NCBI RefSeq assembly: GCF_900099695.1
Contig: NZ_FNCY01000001.1
Coordinates: forward strand, 372,001-436,000
Length of the DNA: 64,000 bases
Source: Propionivibrio dicarboxylicus
GTDB lineage: Bacteria; Pseudomonadota; Gammaproteobacteria; Burkholderiales; Rhodocyclaceae
Reading direction: 5' to 3'
Part shown: in pieces, positions 34,248 through 41,198 of the stretch
How positions within the stretch are numbered: position 1 is the first letter of the stretch
How the letters are laid out: every line of letters begins with the position of its first letter
Notes under the pieces: generated by a model
Seen by the model: the letters and a program-made list of their open reading frames with translations, nothing else
Told to the model about the DNA's origin: nothing
Database searches by the model: none
Position numbers and translations under genes: made by a program

Positions 34248-34931
34248 TTAACCGATAATGCGGAACTGCACTCTCCGGTTCTTCGGATTCGATGCATCCA
34301 ACCCTTCCAGCGGCTCGCTGAATCCTTTGCCAACCGGCATAAGACGAGTTGGATCGATGCGATAGTGATCAATCAGATAATTGACCACCGAATACGCCCG
34401 CTCACGCGACAGCGAATTGTTTCGTGCCGAACTGCCCGAACTGTCGGTATGCCCCTCAACCATCAAGCGAACGCCCGGATCTTTCTGCATCAAACCGGCG
34501 ATCGACTCAAGGAACGGGATCGATTCCGGCATGATGTCTGAACTGTTCACACGAAAGTTGATCGGGAAGGCAATCGCATTCGTACCAACCTGAACGGACT
34601 GCTGCTGCGGCTGCGGACGGGCGGCCTGCGCCTGCCCTTGCGACTGTGTCTGTTGTGGCCGCGGCGCTTGGGCTTGCGGCGCTGGCGCCGGTGCGGGCGC
34701 AGCTTGCGGCGGCGCAGCTTCTTGCGGCGCTGGTGCCGCATCGCCGAAAACGATGGCACGTGTCCTCGGCTTTGACCGAGGCGCCCCTTCGTCGCTACCC
34801 GTCAATTGCCGTTGCAATTCCTCGACACTGGGCGCCTTGTCATACACCTTGACGTCGGCGGCGACAGCGCTGCCGGTCGCTAAACCGAAGGCAAGCAACA
34901 ACGCGGCCGTGATCAGTTTATTTGCATACAT
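34248..34931 (-). CDS. OmpA-family protein with Pro/Ala/Gln-rich linker
   Basis: 227 residues. Signal peptide (LITAALLLAFGLATGSAVAA). A short N-terminal segment is followed by a long Pro/Ala/Gln linker (about 65-115) and a C-terminal OmpA-like peptidoglycan-binding domain (INFRVNSSDIMPESIPFL, VRLMVEGHTDSSGSSARNNSLSRERAYSVVNYLI, LMPVGKGFSEPL, NRRVQFRI). No OmpA beta-barrel and no lipobox. It probably ties the locus to the cell wall. The ATG at 34931 has GAAGGAG upstream and overlaps the end of the preceding gene by 14 bp, so the two are co-translated. Confidence 0.88.
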   Translation of the reverse strand: MYANKLITAALLLAFGLATGSAVAADVKVYDKAPSVEELQRQLTGSDEGAPRSKPRTRAIVFGDAAPAPQEAAPPQAAPAPAPAPQAQAPRPQQTQSQGQAQAARPQPQQQSVQVGTNAIAFPINFRVNSSDIMPESIPFLESIAGLMQKDPGVRLMVEGHTDSSGSSARNNSLSRERAYSVVNYLIDHYRIDPTRLMPVGKGFSEPLEGLDASNPKNRRVQFRIIG

Positions 34932-35238
34932 TGATGATCTCCTTCGAAGTCACGATGACATCCTTCGAGTTTTTGTCTCCGGGCTGGGTCGATCCAATAT
35001 TCATATTACAGGTACCGGCTTTCTTGCTGCCAATATTCACCTGGCTCTGCTGCTGCATGCGCGAATATCCATCGGTATTACCACTTTGCATATAGCCGCG
35101 GGCAAGCGCCTTATTGACCTTGCTTTGTCCCGATGTCTGAAGATGCGTGCCTTTATTGATATCGGCAGAAGCCTGCGTGACAAAGCCCGCCAGGGAAAAA
35201 ACGGAGAGTATCAACACGGTTCGCATAAAAAATTTCAT
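34918..35238 (-). CDS. Small exported Gln/Ser/Asn-rich protein with C-terminal Cys...Cys-Lys tail
   Basis: 106 residues. Signal peptide (MRTVLILSVFSLAGFVTQASA). The mature part is rich in Q, S, N and G (KVNKALARGYMQSGNTDGYS, MQQQSQVNIGSKKAG) and ends TCNMNIGSTQPGD...EIINVCK. Two cysteines frame the last 32 residues. The same kind of tail ends the proteins at 35252-35560 and 37332-37817. The ATG at 35238 has GGGAGGA about ten bases upstream. Not recognised as a known family; a secreted minor subunit or adaptor is possible. Confidence 0.65.
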   Translation of the reverse strand: MKFFMRTVLILSVFSLAGFVTQASADINKGTHLQTSGQSKVNKALARGYMQSGNTDGYSRMQQQSQVNIGSKKAGTCNMNIGSTQPGDKNSKDVIVTSKEIINVCK

Positions 35239-35251
35239 CGCCAGTTCCTCC

Positions 35252-35560
35252 CTATTTGCATTCGGGATCAGCGCCTTTTACGCCGATATTGATGCACCCC
35301 TTGCGACCATGACCGGTGACGACATTCGATACGTTCTTGACATCGACCGACACGTTGCCGCCGCCCTTCGCCCCGCTCTTGACGCTGCCGATGCTGGTGC
35401 GCGCAACGTTGTTGCTGCCCGCTGCGATCGTATTGATGTTTTCGGCGTTGACGTTGATGTTGGTATTGCCGCGCACGGCCCCGCCTTGCGTTTGCGCAGA
35501 GGCACTCGCTGCGATGAAGACGCCCAAAGCAGCCGCAACACATAAATTACTTATTATCAT
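35252..35560 (-). CDS. Small exported repeat protein with C-terminal Cys-Lys tail
   Basis: 102 residues from the ATG at 35560, preceded by GGGGGAGG; the frame is open 25 codons upstream without SD support. Signal peptide (NLCVAAALGVFIAASASA). Residues 31-60 are one 30-residue unit (GNTNINVNAENINTIAAG, then SNNVARTSIGSV). A degenerate second unit follows (GNVSVDVKNVSNVVTGHG), then the tail GCINIGVKGADPECK. It combines the repeat of the 33838-34170 protein with the cysteine tail of its downstream neighbour. First gene of the minus-strand unit, divergent from the CsgG-domain lipoprotein. Confidence 0.7.
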   Translation of the reverse strand: MIISNLCVAAALGVFIAASASAQTQGGAVRGNTNINVNAENINTIAAGSNNVARTSIGSVKSGAKGGGNVSVDVKNVSNVVTGHGRKGCINIGVKGADPECK

Positions 35561-35673
35561 GGCCTCCCCCGTGTCGAGTCCGACTTTAGCGCCAGAAGCG
35601 CCGTCAAGTATAGACGCCGCGTTCCCACTCAACAAGCAATCATGTCACTTTAACGCGCCTTGATTTCGCCGGT

Positions 35674-35685
35674 TGACATGTGTCA
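35674..35685. promoter_or_regulatory. Palindrome in the divergent promoter region of the secretion locus
   Basis: TGACA-TG-TGTCA is perfect and overlaps a TTGACA that could be a -35 for the plus-strand genes; the matching -10 (GGCAAT at 17 bp) is poor. A TATGAT at about 35727 is an alternative -10. The site is a candidate operator controlling both arms, but evidence is limited to position and symmetry. Confidence 0.3.
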
Positions 35686-35781
35686 GGATAGTCCCGGCAA
35701 TGCATGGTTTCCAGAAATTCCGACTATGATGTATTAAATGGTCCAACAAAAACGCAGCGTACTTTTTCCAAGGAATTCATT

Positions 35782-37305
35782 ATGGTCCGCGCATATGAAA
35801 AATCCCGTCTCGTCATCGCTGCGTTAAGCCTCACCAGTGCGTTGGCCGCGTGCGTGGCCGACCCGCCAAAGCCGGAAACGGCAACCGTTGCGACAGCAGT
35901 CAAGACCCCGGTAGCAAAGACGGTCACGAATTTCACCCCGGCGCTGCGCTGCATGGACGATCTGATGCTGGCGTACGGCAAGCGGGATATTGTCATCACC
36001 ACGGCCGGCATCCCGGACTCCACCGGAAAAGTCATGGCGGGAACGAAGGAAATGTTGATCAGCGCGGCATCGCGCATGTCGGTCAAGAGCAAGGCGCTTT
36101 CCTTCATCGACTATGACACCGAACGCAACGACCTGCTGGCGCTATTCCAGGACATGCAGGCAGCAGGCGCCTTCCAGCACAAACTGCCGAACTACTACAT
36201 CCGCGGCGCCATCACCCAGCTCGATGAAAACGCCATCGACTCGCAACGCGGTGGCGGCATCGCCCTTCCCTGGCTCGACCTTGGTCTGAGCAAGGACCAG
36301 GTGTCATCGGTCGTTTCGATGGACATGAACATCGGCGAAACCACGACCCGCATGATCATGCCGGGCATGAACGCTAGTAACTCACTGGTCATTACGCGCG
36401 CCGGCAATTCCAAGGAAGCGGGCGGCAAGATCGGGCAAGTCGGATTCTCATTCAACATGTCGCTCAACAAAGCCGAAGGACTCGGTTCCGGCGTACGCGC
36501 GCTGGTCGAACTCGGCATGATCGAGGTCGTCGGCAAGCTGACCGGCGTTCCGTATTGGAAGTGCCTCGAAATCGACAAGACCAATCCGGTGATGCTCCAG
36601 CAGGCGCGCGACTGGTATGACGCAATGACACCGACAGACCGCGTCAAGCTCGTGCAACGCAAGCTCGGTGGCATGAATTACTACAATGGCCCGATCAACG
36701 GAGCCACTTCACGCGAGTTGTCGAGCGCCATCGGACGTTACCAGGCCGAGAACCAGCTTGTCGCCGACGGACGGATCAACTTCGATCTGTATTACGCGCT
36801 GCTCGATGCCGACCAACCGATCGTTGAAGATCCTACCGCCAAGCCCACCACAATCGCCGCCACACCGCGGCCGGATAGCCAGCAAGGACCGCTGACCGTG
36901 AAGCTCGACAGCGATCGCGGCAATCGCCCAACCTACCGTGTGCGTGAGTTGTTGAAGGCACGGGTTCAGATGAGCGGCGATGGTGTGCTGTACTGCTATT
37001 ACCGCGATATCTCCGGAACGATCGCCCGCATCCACCCGAATCGTTTCAGTCCCGATCCGTTCATGAAGAGCAATGTGGCGATCTCGCTGCCGCCGGAAAA
37101 TTCGCCCTTCCAGATCAAGTTCGACAGACCGGGGAAGGAGCAGATCGTCTGTTACGGCAGCAATCGCGACCTGGCCTTGCCGGCGGCCCTCAAGGCAGCG
37201 GACCTGACGCCGCTGAAGGTCGGTTCGATGGATGAAATCGGTAAAGCTTTCCGTGCATCGAATCCTTCGGTCGCGGAAGCCAAGCTCGACATCACCATTC
37301 AGTAG
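35782..37305 (+). CDS. CsgG-domain lipoprotein with peptidoglycan-binding and DUF4384 modules
   Basis: 507 residues. The lipobox ALAAC places the lipidated cysteine at residue 24. Residues about 70-290 follow the CsgG/HfaB plan: VITTAGIPDSTGKVMAGTKE-type start, MLISAASRMSV, FIDYDTERNDLLALFQD, NYYIRGAITQLDENAIDSQ, then pairs of long strands with GGGIALPWLDLGLSKDQ, DMNIGETTTRMIM and SLVITRAGNSKEAGGKIG, and the terminal helix region RALVELGMIEVVGKLTG. Next comes a PG_binding_1-like domain (300-365: KLVQRKLGGMNYYNGPINGA, SAIGRYQAENQLVADGRIN). The end is DUF4384-like (YRVRELLKARVQMSGDGVLYCYY... RIHPNRF). Predicted outer-membrane secretion pore anchored to the wall. The ATG at 35782 follows AAGGAATTCATT. 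First gene of a five-gene operon. Confidence 0.82.
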   Translation: MVRAYEKSRLVIAALSLTSALAACVADPPKPETATVATAVKTPVAKTVTNFTPALRCMDDLMLAYGKRDIVITTAGIPDSTGKVMAGTKEMLISAASRMSVKSKALSFIDYDTERNDLLALFQDMQAAGAFQHKLPNYYIRGAITQLDENAIDSQRGGGIALPWLDLGLSKDQVSSVVSMDMNIGETTTRMIMPGMNASNSLVITRAGNSKEAGGKIGQVGFSFNMSLNKAEGLGSGVRALVELGMIEVVGKLTGVPYWKCLEIDKTNPVMLQQARDWYDAMTPTDRVKLVQRKLGGMNYYNGPINGATSRELSSAIGRYQAENQLVADGRINFDLYYALLDADQPIVEDPTAKPTTIAATPRPDSQQGPLTVKLDSDRGNRPTYRVRELLKARVQMSGDGVLYCYYRDISGTIARIHPNRFSPDPFMKSNVAISLPPENSPFQIKFDRPGKEQIVCYGSNRDLALPAALKAADLTPLKVGSMDEIGKAFRASNPSVAEAKLDITIQ

Positions 37306-37331
37306 TCGTCGGAGAATGACAGGAGGCTGCC

Positions 37332-37817
37332 GTGACCCTTCGGACAGTAGCCATTTCGGCAGCGCTCCTGATGTCGCTTGCGCAGGCTGGCGAGATCATC
37401 ATTCAGCCATCCGGAACGCAGACCCGGACGGAAAAGGAGGCCAGCCGTTCGGCGGCTTCCGCACGTAACCGAGTCGACGGCAAGAAGGCTCCGGTAGTTA
37501 TCGAAGACGGTTTCGTCGACAGCGGCAGCCAGGCGCAACGGCTCGGTCAGGATGCACAGGAATATCTGCGCTCGGGCGGTGCGCCGCCCAGCGATGAAAA
37601 AACCACCATCATCTTGCGCAACGCCCCGCAAAGCGACGCCGACAAATCCCGGCAACGCGCCGCGGCGTATGTGCCGGGCAACAACGCGGCAAACAACCGC
37701 GCCTGCGGCGACGTCTCGATCACGGTAGGTGCCATCGGCGACAAGACCGTGGTTGATCGCAACACATCGGTCAACGAACGGGGTAACTCCGCCGTTAACG
37801 TGAACTGCAAGAAGTGA
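37332..37817 (+). CDS. Exported protein with C-terminal Cys...Cys-Lys beta segment
   Basis: 161 residues. The start is GTG at 37332 behind a strong AGGAGG. Signal peptide (TVAISAALLMSLAQAG). A charged middle (about 30-115) leads to CGDVSITVGAIGD, DRNTSVNERGNSAVNVNCKK, with cysteines at about 125 and 159. The VGAIG, NTSVN and GNSAVN pieces echo the 30-residue repeats of the minus-strand proteins, in a shifted order. Follows the CsgG-domain lipoprotein by 26 bp and overlaps the next gene region. Unknown family; probable secreted partner of the same system. Confidence 0.68.
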   Translation: MTLRTVAISAALLMSLAQAGEIIIQPSGTQTRTEKEASRSAASARNRVDGKKAPVVIEDGFVDSGSQAQRLGQDAQEYLRSGGAPPSDEKTTIILRNAPQSDADKSRQRAAAYVPGNNAANNRACGDVSITVGAIGDKTVVDRNTSVNERGNSAVNVNCKK

Positions 37818-37837
37818 GTTCACTGCGAGGTCGTGCC

Positions 37838-38206
37838 ATGAAAAGATCCCCGAAACGCTGGATCATCCCCCTGGGCAGCCTGTTCTGTACAAGCTTGGCG
37901 TTCGCACAAGTCAGCGTCAGTACGCCAGGACAAGGCGTCGTCATCCAGCGCGACGGGCAGGTCAGCGTACAAGCCGGTGCCTTCGCGGGAGGGCGCGGCA
38001 AGAACGAAGCCAGCGTCGTCGTCGGCCACATCGCCGATGACGCCAACATCGAAGGCGTGACGGTCATCAACGGACGCGTCACGATCGACGGCAAGGACGT
38101 TCCCGCCAACGCGACCCGATATACCTCGCCCCGTACCGGCAAGGTGTATTCGATTCAGCGCAACGGCGGCTCGGTCAGCGTGAACGAGATAGGAGGCGGA
38201 AAATGA
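37838..38206 (+). CDS. Small exported beta-rich protein
   Basis: 122 residues from the ATG at 37838 (GCGAGG upstream); a GTG at 37814 overlapping the preceding stop would add eight residues. Signal peptide (WIIPLGSLFCTSLAFAQ). The mature protein is almost all short strands: VSVSTPGQGVVIQRDGQVSV, GKNEASVVVGHIADDANIEG, VTVINGRVTIDGKDVPANA, VYSIQRNGGSVSVNEIGGGK. There is no cysteine, and it ends in lysine like its relatives. Not recognised. The V-x-V and G-x-I spacing suggests a beta-solenoid-like secreted protein. Its stop overlaps the next start (ATGA). Confidence 0.68.
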   Translation: MKRSPKRWIIPLGSLFCTSLAFAQVSVSTPGQGVVIQRDGQVSVQAGAFAGGRGKNEASVVVGHIADDANIEGVTVINGRVTIDGKDVPANATRYTSPRTGKVYSIQRNGGSVSVNEIGGGK

Positions 38207-38805
38207 ACCGCAAACATTTCCTTCGTCGCGCCCCACAAATGACGCGCCTCGCGGCGCTGACCGGCTTGCTGCTTCTCGGTGCGCCGGCAGGCGCTGAAAT
38301 CATCCTGCTCGCCAATGGGACAGCAACCTCCGCCGACGCCGAGTTCATGTACGCGCATCCGCGCATGCGCTCCGTCGTCTTCGCGACCGCCTATGCACGC
38401 GACCAGGCCATCCTCCCGCCATCGCCGTATTTCGTCATGCCGGCGCCTTTACTGATGCGCCCCGGCGGCCCCTACATCGCCTATCCCCCGGTCGCCTACC
38501 GGCCCGGCGTCAACGTGCCCGCGCACCCCAGTAATCGCGACAACGCCACCTACGCCCTGACACGCGCGCACGCGTTCGGCCAGGAACTTTACACCACCGG
38601 CACCTACGCCAATCCCGGCACGACGCCGACCCTGTACGCCTCGCCGTATGGCTATGGTTATGGCTACGGACTGATGCCCGCCTACCCTCCTGTCAATACG
38701 CGCCCCGGCTTCAACCAGCCCTCGCACCCGAGCAATCGCGACAACACCACCTACAACCTGGAACGGGCACACCGCTTCAGCATGGACGCTTACCGTAGGC
38801 CATGA
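38203..38805 (+). CDS. Exported protein with duplicated HPSNRDN motif
   Basis: 200 residues. Signal peptide (LAALTGLLLLGAPAGA). Two copies of a motif of about 30 residues lie near 102-131 and 164-193: PGVNVPAHPSNRDNATYALT + RAHAFGQELY and PGFNQPSHPSNRDNTTYNLE + RAHRFSMDAY. Between and around them are Pro/Tyr/Gly-rich stretches (ASPYGYGYGYGLMPAYPP). Unknown family. Located between two translationally coupled genes (ATGA at both ends), so its product is probably needed in fixed ratio with them. It may be a wall- or fibre-binding accessory protein. Confidence 0.62.
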   Translation: MNRKHFLRRAPQMTRLAALTGLLLLGAPAGAEIILLANGTATSADAEFMYAHPRMRSVVFATAYARDQAILPPSPYFVMPAPLLMRPGGPYIAYPPVAYRPGVNVPAHPSNRDNATYALTRAHAFGQELYTTGTYANPGTTPTLYASPYGYGYGYGLMPAYPPVNTRPGFNQPSHPSNRDNTTYNLERAHRFSMDAYRRP

Positions 38806-39701
38806 CCCAGCACTTTGCCCGCGGCCTTGCCCAACTATGCCTCGTCGCAGCGCTGTTGCTGTCGCCGGTCGTTCATGCGCAGGACGCTAGTCCTTACGCG
38901 TTGCCATCGAGCCAGGCAGCCGATTACGCCGCCATTCTCAACCAACGTGCCGATCAGGTGACGCTCTTCGATTACGGTCCACGCGCGCTGATCCGCATCA
39001 TCGATTTCCCAAACTTGCAGGAGCAGGGGCGGATGTTCAACCGTGTCGTCGCGCTGGTCGAACGCATCGGCGCACCGCGGTCGCGCGTGCTCAACAACGA
39101 CGAGCTTGCACAATTCATTCGCTCGGTCGGCAAGAGCGACGCAACCTTCGCCTACGGCAACGATTTTCTCGTGTCCGAACTCGTCGTCTTCTTCAATCTC
39201 GCCGACATGGGCGGCATCCGACTGAACGCCGAAGAGATCGCCTTGCGGAAAATGCTCATCGAATCGCGCTGGATGGTGGAGCGCAATGGCTTCTTCCAGG
39301 CGCTCAAACCGCAGGCGGTCATTCTCTCGATCCCGCAAGCCAGTGATCGCACCAGTCCGCCGGTATCCGTACAGGCGCGGACGACGATCCTCATGCACGA
39401 GATCAGTCACGCCGAGTACTACACCAATCCGCTCTACGCCAACTATTGCCGCCACTTCTGGCGCAACGTGTTGAACGACGGCCAGCGCAACGCTTTCCGG
39501 AAATTCCTGTCGGGCAGCAGCTACAACCCCGACAACGAAGAAATGATGATCAACGAGACCCAGGCCTACCTGCTCTACACCCCCGACCCGCGCGCCTTCA
39601 ACGCCCGCCTTGTCGGCATGAAGGACAAGGACATCGAATCCCTGCGCGCCCGTTTCTTCGCCGGTTTTCCCGACGCGCCGCTGGCGGAAATGCGGCGCTG
39701 A
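38802..39701 (+). CDS. Exported zinc metallopeptidase-like protein (HExxH)
   Basis: 299 residues. Signal peptide (LAQLCLVAALLLSPVVHAQ). HEISH at 199-203 (TTILMHEISHAEYYTNP) is a canonical HExxH zinc site, and E252 in MMINETQAYLLY, 49 residues downstream, is a good third ligand, which would make it a gluzincin. The N-terminal half (LFDYGPRALIRIIDFP, YGNDFLVSELVVFFNLADMGG, QALKPQAVILSIPQA) matches no family I can name. Last gene of the CsgG-lipoprotein operon, coupled by ATGA to the preceding gene. It may process or shed the secreted subunits. Confidence 0.72.
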   Translation: MTQHFARGLAQLCLVAALLLSPVVHAQDASPYALPSSQAADYAAILNQRADQVTLFDYGPRALIRIIDFPNLQEQGRMFNRVVALVERIGAPRSRVLNNDELAQFIRSVGKSDATFAYGNDFLVSELVVFFNLADMGGIRLNAEEIALRKMLIESRWMVERNGFFQALKPQAVILSIPQASDRTSPPVSVQARTTILMHEISHAEYYTNPLYANYCRHFWRNVLNDGQRNAFRKFLSGSSYNPDNEEMMINETQAYLLYTPDPRAFNARLVGMKDKDIESLRARFFAGFPDAPLAEMRR

Positions 39702-39748
39702 GCCAACGCCGCGACAGTCTCGGTATCTCTATCGACGGGGTGCGACGC

Positions 39749-40300
39749 TCACACGCCCTTGAGTCGTAGCGGCAGACCGGCCGCCACCAGCGAAACCGAA
39801 TCGCACACCGCAGCGACGCGCTGGTTGAGGCGGCCCTGTTCGTCGGCAAACAAGCGCGATACAGCATTCATCGGCACGATGCCGCAACCCACCTCGTTCG
39901 ACACCATGATGACCCGCCCCGGCAGGCGCGGCAACACCGCGATCAGGGCATCGGTTTCAGCGGCGAAGAGCGGACAGGTCGGCGCCTCGCCCGCCTCGGC
40001 CTGACGCGCGGCCTCACCGGCGAACAGGGTGTTGGTCAGCCAAAGCGTCAGACAATCGACAAGCAGACAGGTGTCCGGACGGGCGTGCTGCTCGAGCGTC
40101 TCCGCCAGTTTCAGTGGCGATTCTACGAGGCCCCAATCGGCCGGCCGGCGCGCGCGATGCACGGCAACCCGACGTTCCATCTCGCCGTCGAGCACCTGCG
40201 CCGTCGCCACATAGACGACATGCAGGCCGCTATCGACGGCCCGTTGTTCTGCATAGGCGCTTTTTCCGGAACGCGCCCCTCCCAGGATCAGTTCTTTCAT
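39749..40300 (-). CDS. cobU: Adenosylcobinamide kinase / guanylyltransferase CobU (CobP)
   Basis: 183 residues. P-loop LGGARSGKSAYAE at the N-terminus. The guanylylated-His region VATAQVLDGEMERRVAVHRARRP lies near 31-53. DTCLLVDCLTLWLTNTLF and RVIMVSNEVGCGIVP follow, as in CobU. It phosphorylates adenosylcobinamide and transfers GMP to it, the step before CobS joins the lower ligand. Divergent from cobS-cobC, so a small nucleotide-loop-assembly cluster. No cobalamin riboswitch was seen in the 142-bp intergenic region. Confidence 0.95.
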   Translation of the reverse strand: MKELILGGARSGKSAYAEQRAVDSGLHVVYVATAQVLDGEMERRVAVHRARRPADWGLVESPLKLAETLEQHARPDTCLLVDCLTLWLTNTLFAGEAARQAEAGEAPTCPLFAAETDALIAVLPRLPGRVIMVSNEVGCGIVPMNAVSRLFADEQGRLNQRVAAVCDSVSLVAAGLPLRLKGV

Positions 40301-40308
40301 CCGCCAAG

Positions 40309-40336
40309 CTTAGCATGAGATTCCTCGGTCTATAAT
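40309..40336 (+). promoter_or_regulatory. Putative cobS promoter
   Basis: A consensus -10 TATAAT (40331-40336) with a weak -35 (CTTAGC, 40309-40314) at 16 bp. It implies transcription from about 40343 and rules against an in-frame ATG at 40335 as the cobS start, since that would lie within the -10. Confidence 0.5.
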
Positions 40337-40442
40337 GGCGCGCAGAATTGCGATTCGCGTCATGCCGGACGACTTTTCCGCGTCTTCCCGGCGACGCCCG
40401 AAGCCGCTTCGCCCATCCTCGACCCCACGCTTTCCGCCCCTC

Positions 40443-41198
40443 ATGTCATTCCGTTCCGAACTCGAAACCCTGGCCGGCGCCCTCCGCTTTTTCACGCGAC
40501 TTCCCTTGCCCGGTGCGCTCGGCCACAGCGGCTTCGCGCTGCAAAAATCGATCCGCTATTTCCCGCTCGCCGGCGCCGTCGTCGGCGCCCTCGGCGCCGC
40601 AGTCTTCGCCTTCTGCATGCTGTTCTGGCCGAAAACCCTGGCCGTGCTCGCCGCCATCGCCGCCATCGTCTATTTCACCGGCGCCATTCACGAAGACGGT
40701 TGGGGCGACATGGTCGATGGCTTCGGCGGCGGCTGGGACAAGCAACGTATCCTCGACATCATGAAGGATTCGCGCGTCGGCAGCTTCGGCGTCGTCGCCG
40801 TCACGCTGATGCTGCTGATGCGCTTTATCGCGCTGGTCGAAATCGACACGGCACTGATCCCGATCACGCTGATCGCCGGCCATGCCTTCTCGCGGCTTTG
40901 CGCAACGCTGATCCTGGCGACGATGGACTACGTGCGCGATCAGGGCAAGGCCAAGCCCTTCGACAACCGCCTCGGTGCTTTTGGCATATTCTGCGCCGGC
41001 TTCGCCGCGCTGGTGCCGCTCGGCGGACTGCCGCCGACCCAAGCGTTCACCGCCGTCATCGCCGCGCTGCTCGCCACCGCTTGGCTGGCGCGCCTGTTCA
41101 AGACCCGCATCGGCGGCTATACCGGCGATTGCCTCGGCGCGACGCAGCAACTGGCCGAAATCGCCTTCTACGGGGGCCTGTTGTGCAGGTTTTCCTGA
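40443..41198 (+). CDS. cobS: Adenosylcobinamide-GDP ribazoletransferase (cobalamin synthase)
   Basis: 251 residues from the ATG at 40443 (E. coli CobS 247). The start RSELETLAGALRFFTRLPLP is typical. The catalytic aspartate-rich segment is HEDGWGDMVDGFGGGWDKQRILDIMKDSRVGSFGV near 82-116. Multiple membrane helices follow, then GGYTGDCLGATQQLAEIAFY at the end. It joins adenosylcobinamide-GDP with alpha-ribazole (phosphate) in the inner membrane. No clear SD before the ATG. Overlaps cobC by 16 bp. Confidence 0.93.
   Translation: MSFRSELETLAGALRFFTRLPLPGALGHSGFALQKSIRYFPLAGAVVGALGAAVFAFCMLFWPKTLAVLAAIAAIVYFTGAIHEDGWGDMVDGFGGGWDKQRILDIMKDSRVGSFGVVAVTLMLLMRFIALVEIDTALIPITLIAGHAFSRLCATLILATMDYVRDQGKAKPFDNRLGAFGIFCAGFAALVPLGGLPPTQAFTAVIAALLATAWLARLFKTRIGGYTGDCLGATQQLAEIAFYGGLLCRFS

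Noticed and set aside
40301-40442. Cobalamin riboswitch between cobU and cobS
   Set aside because: No B12-box-like sequence or long conserved fold could be seen; only a TATAAT promoter element is apparent.
40335-40442. 36-residue N-terminal extension of CobS from an ATG at 40335
   Set aside because: That ATG lies in the TATAAT promoter element, and the extension (Arg/Pro/Ser rich) has no family counterpart.
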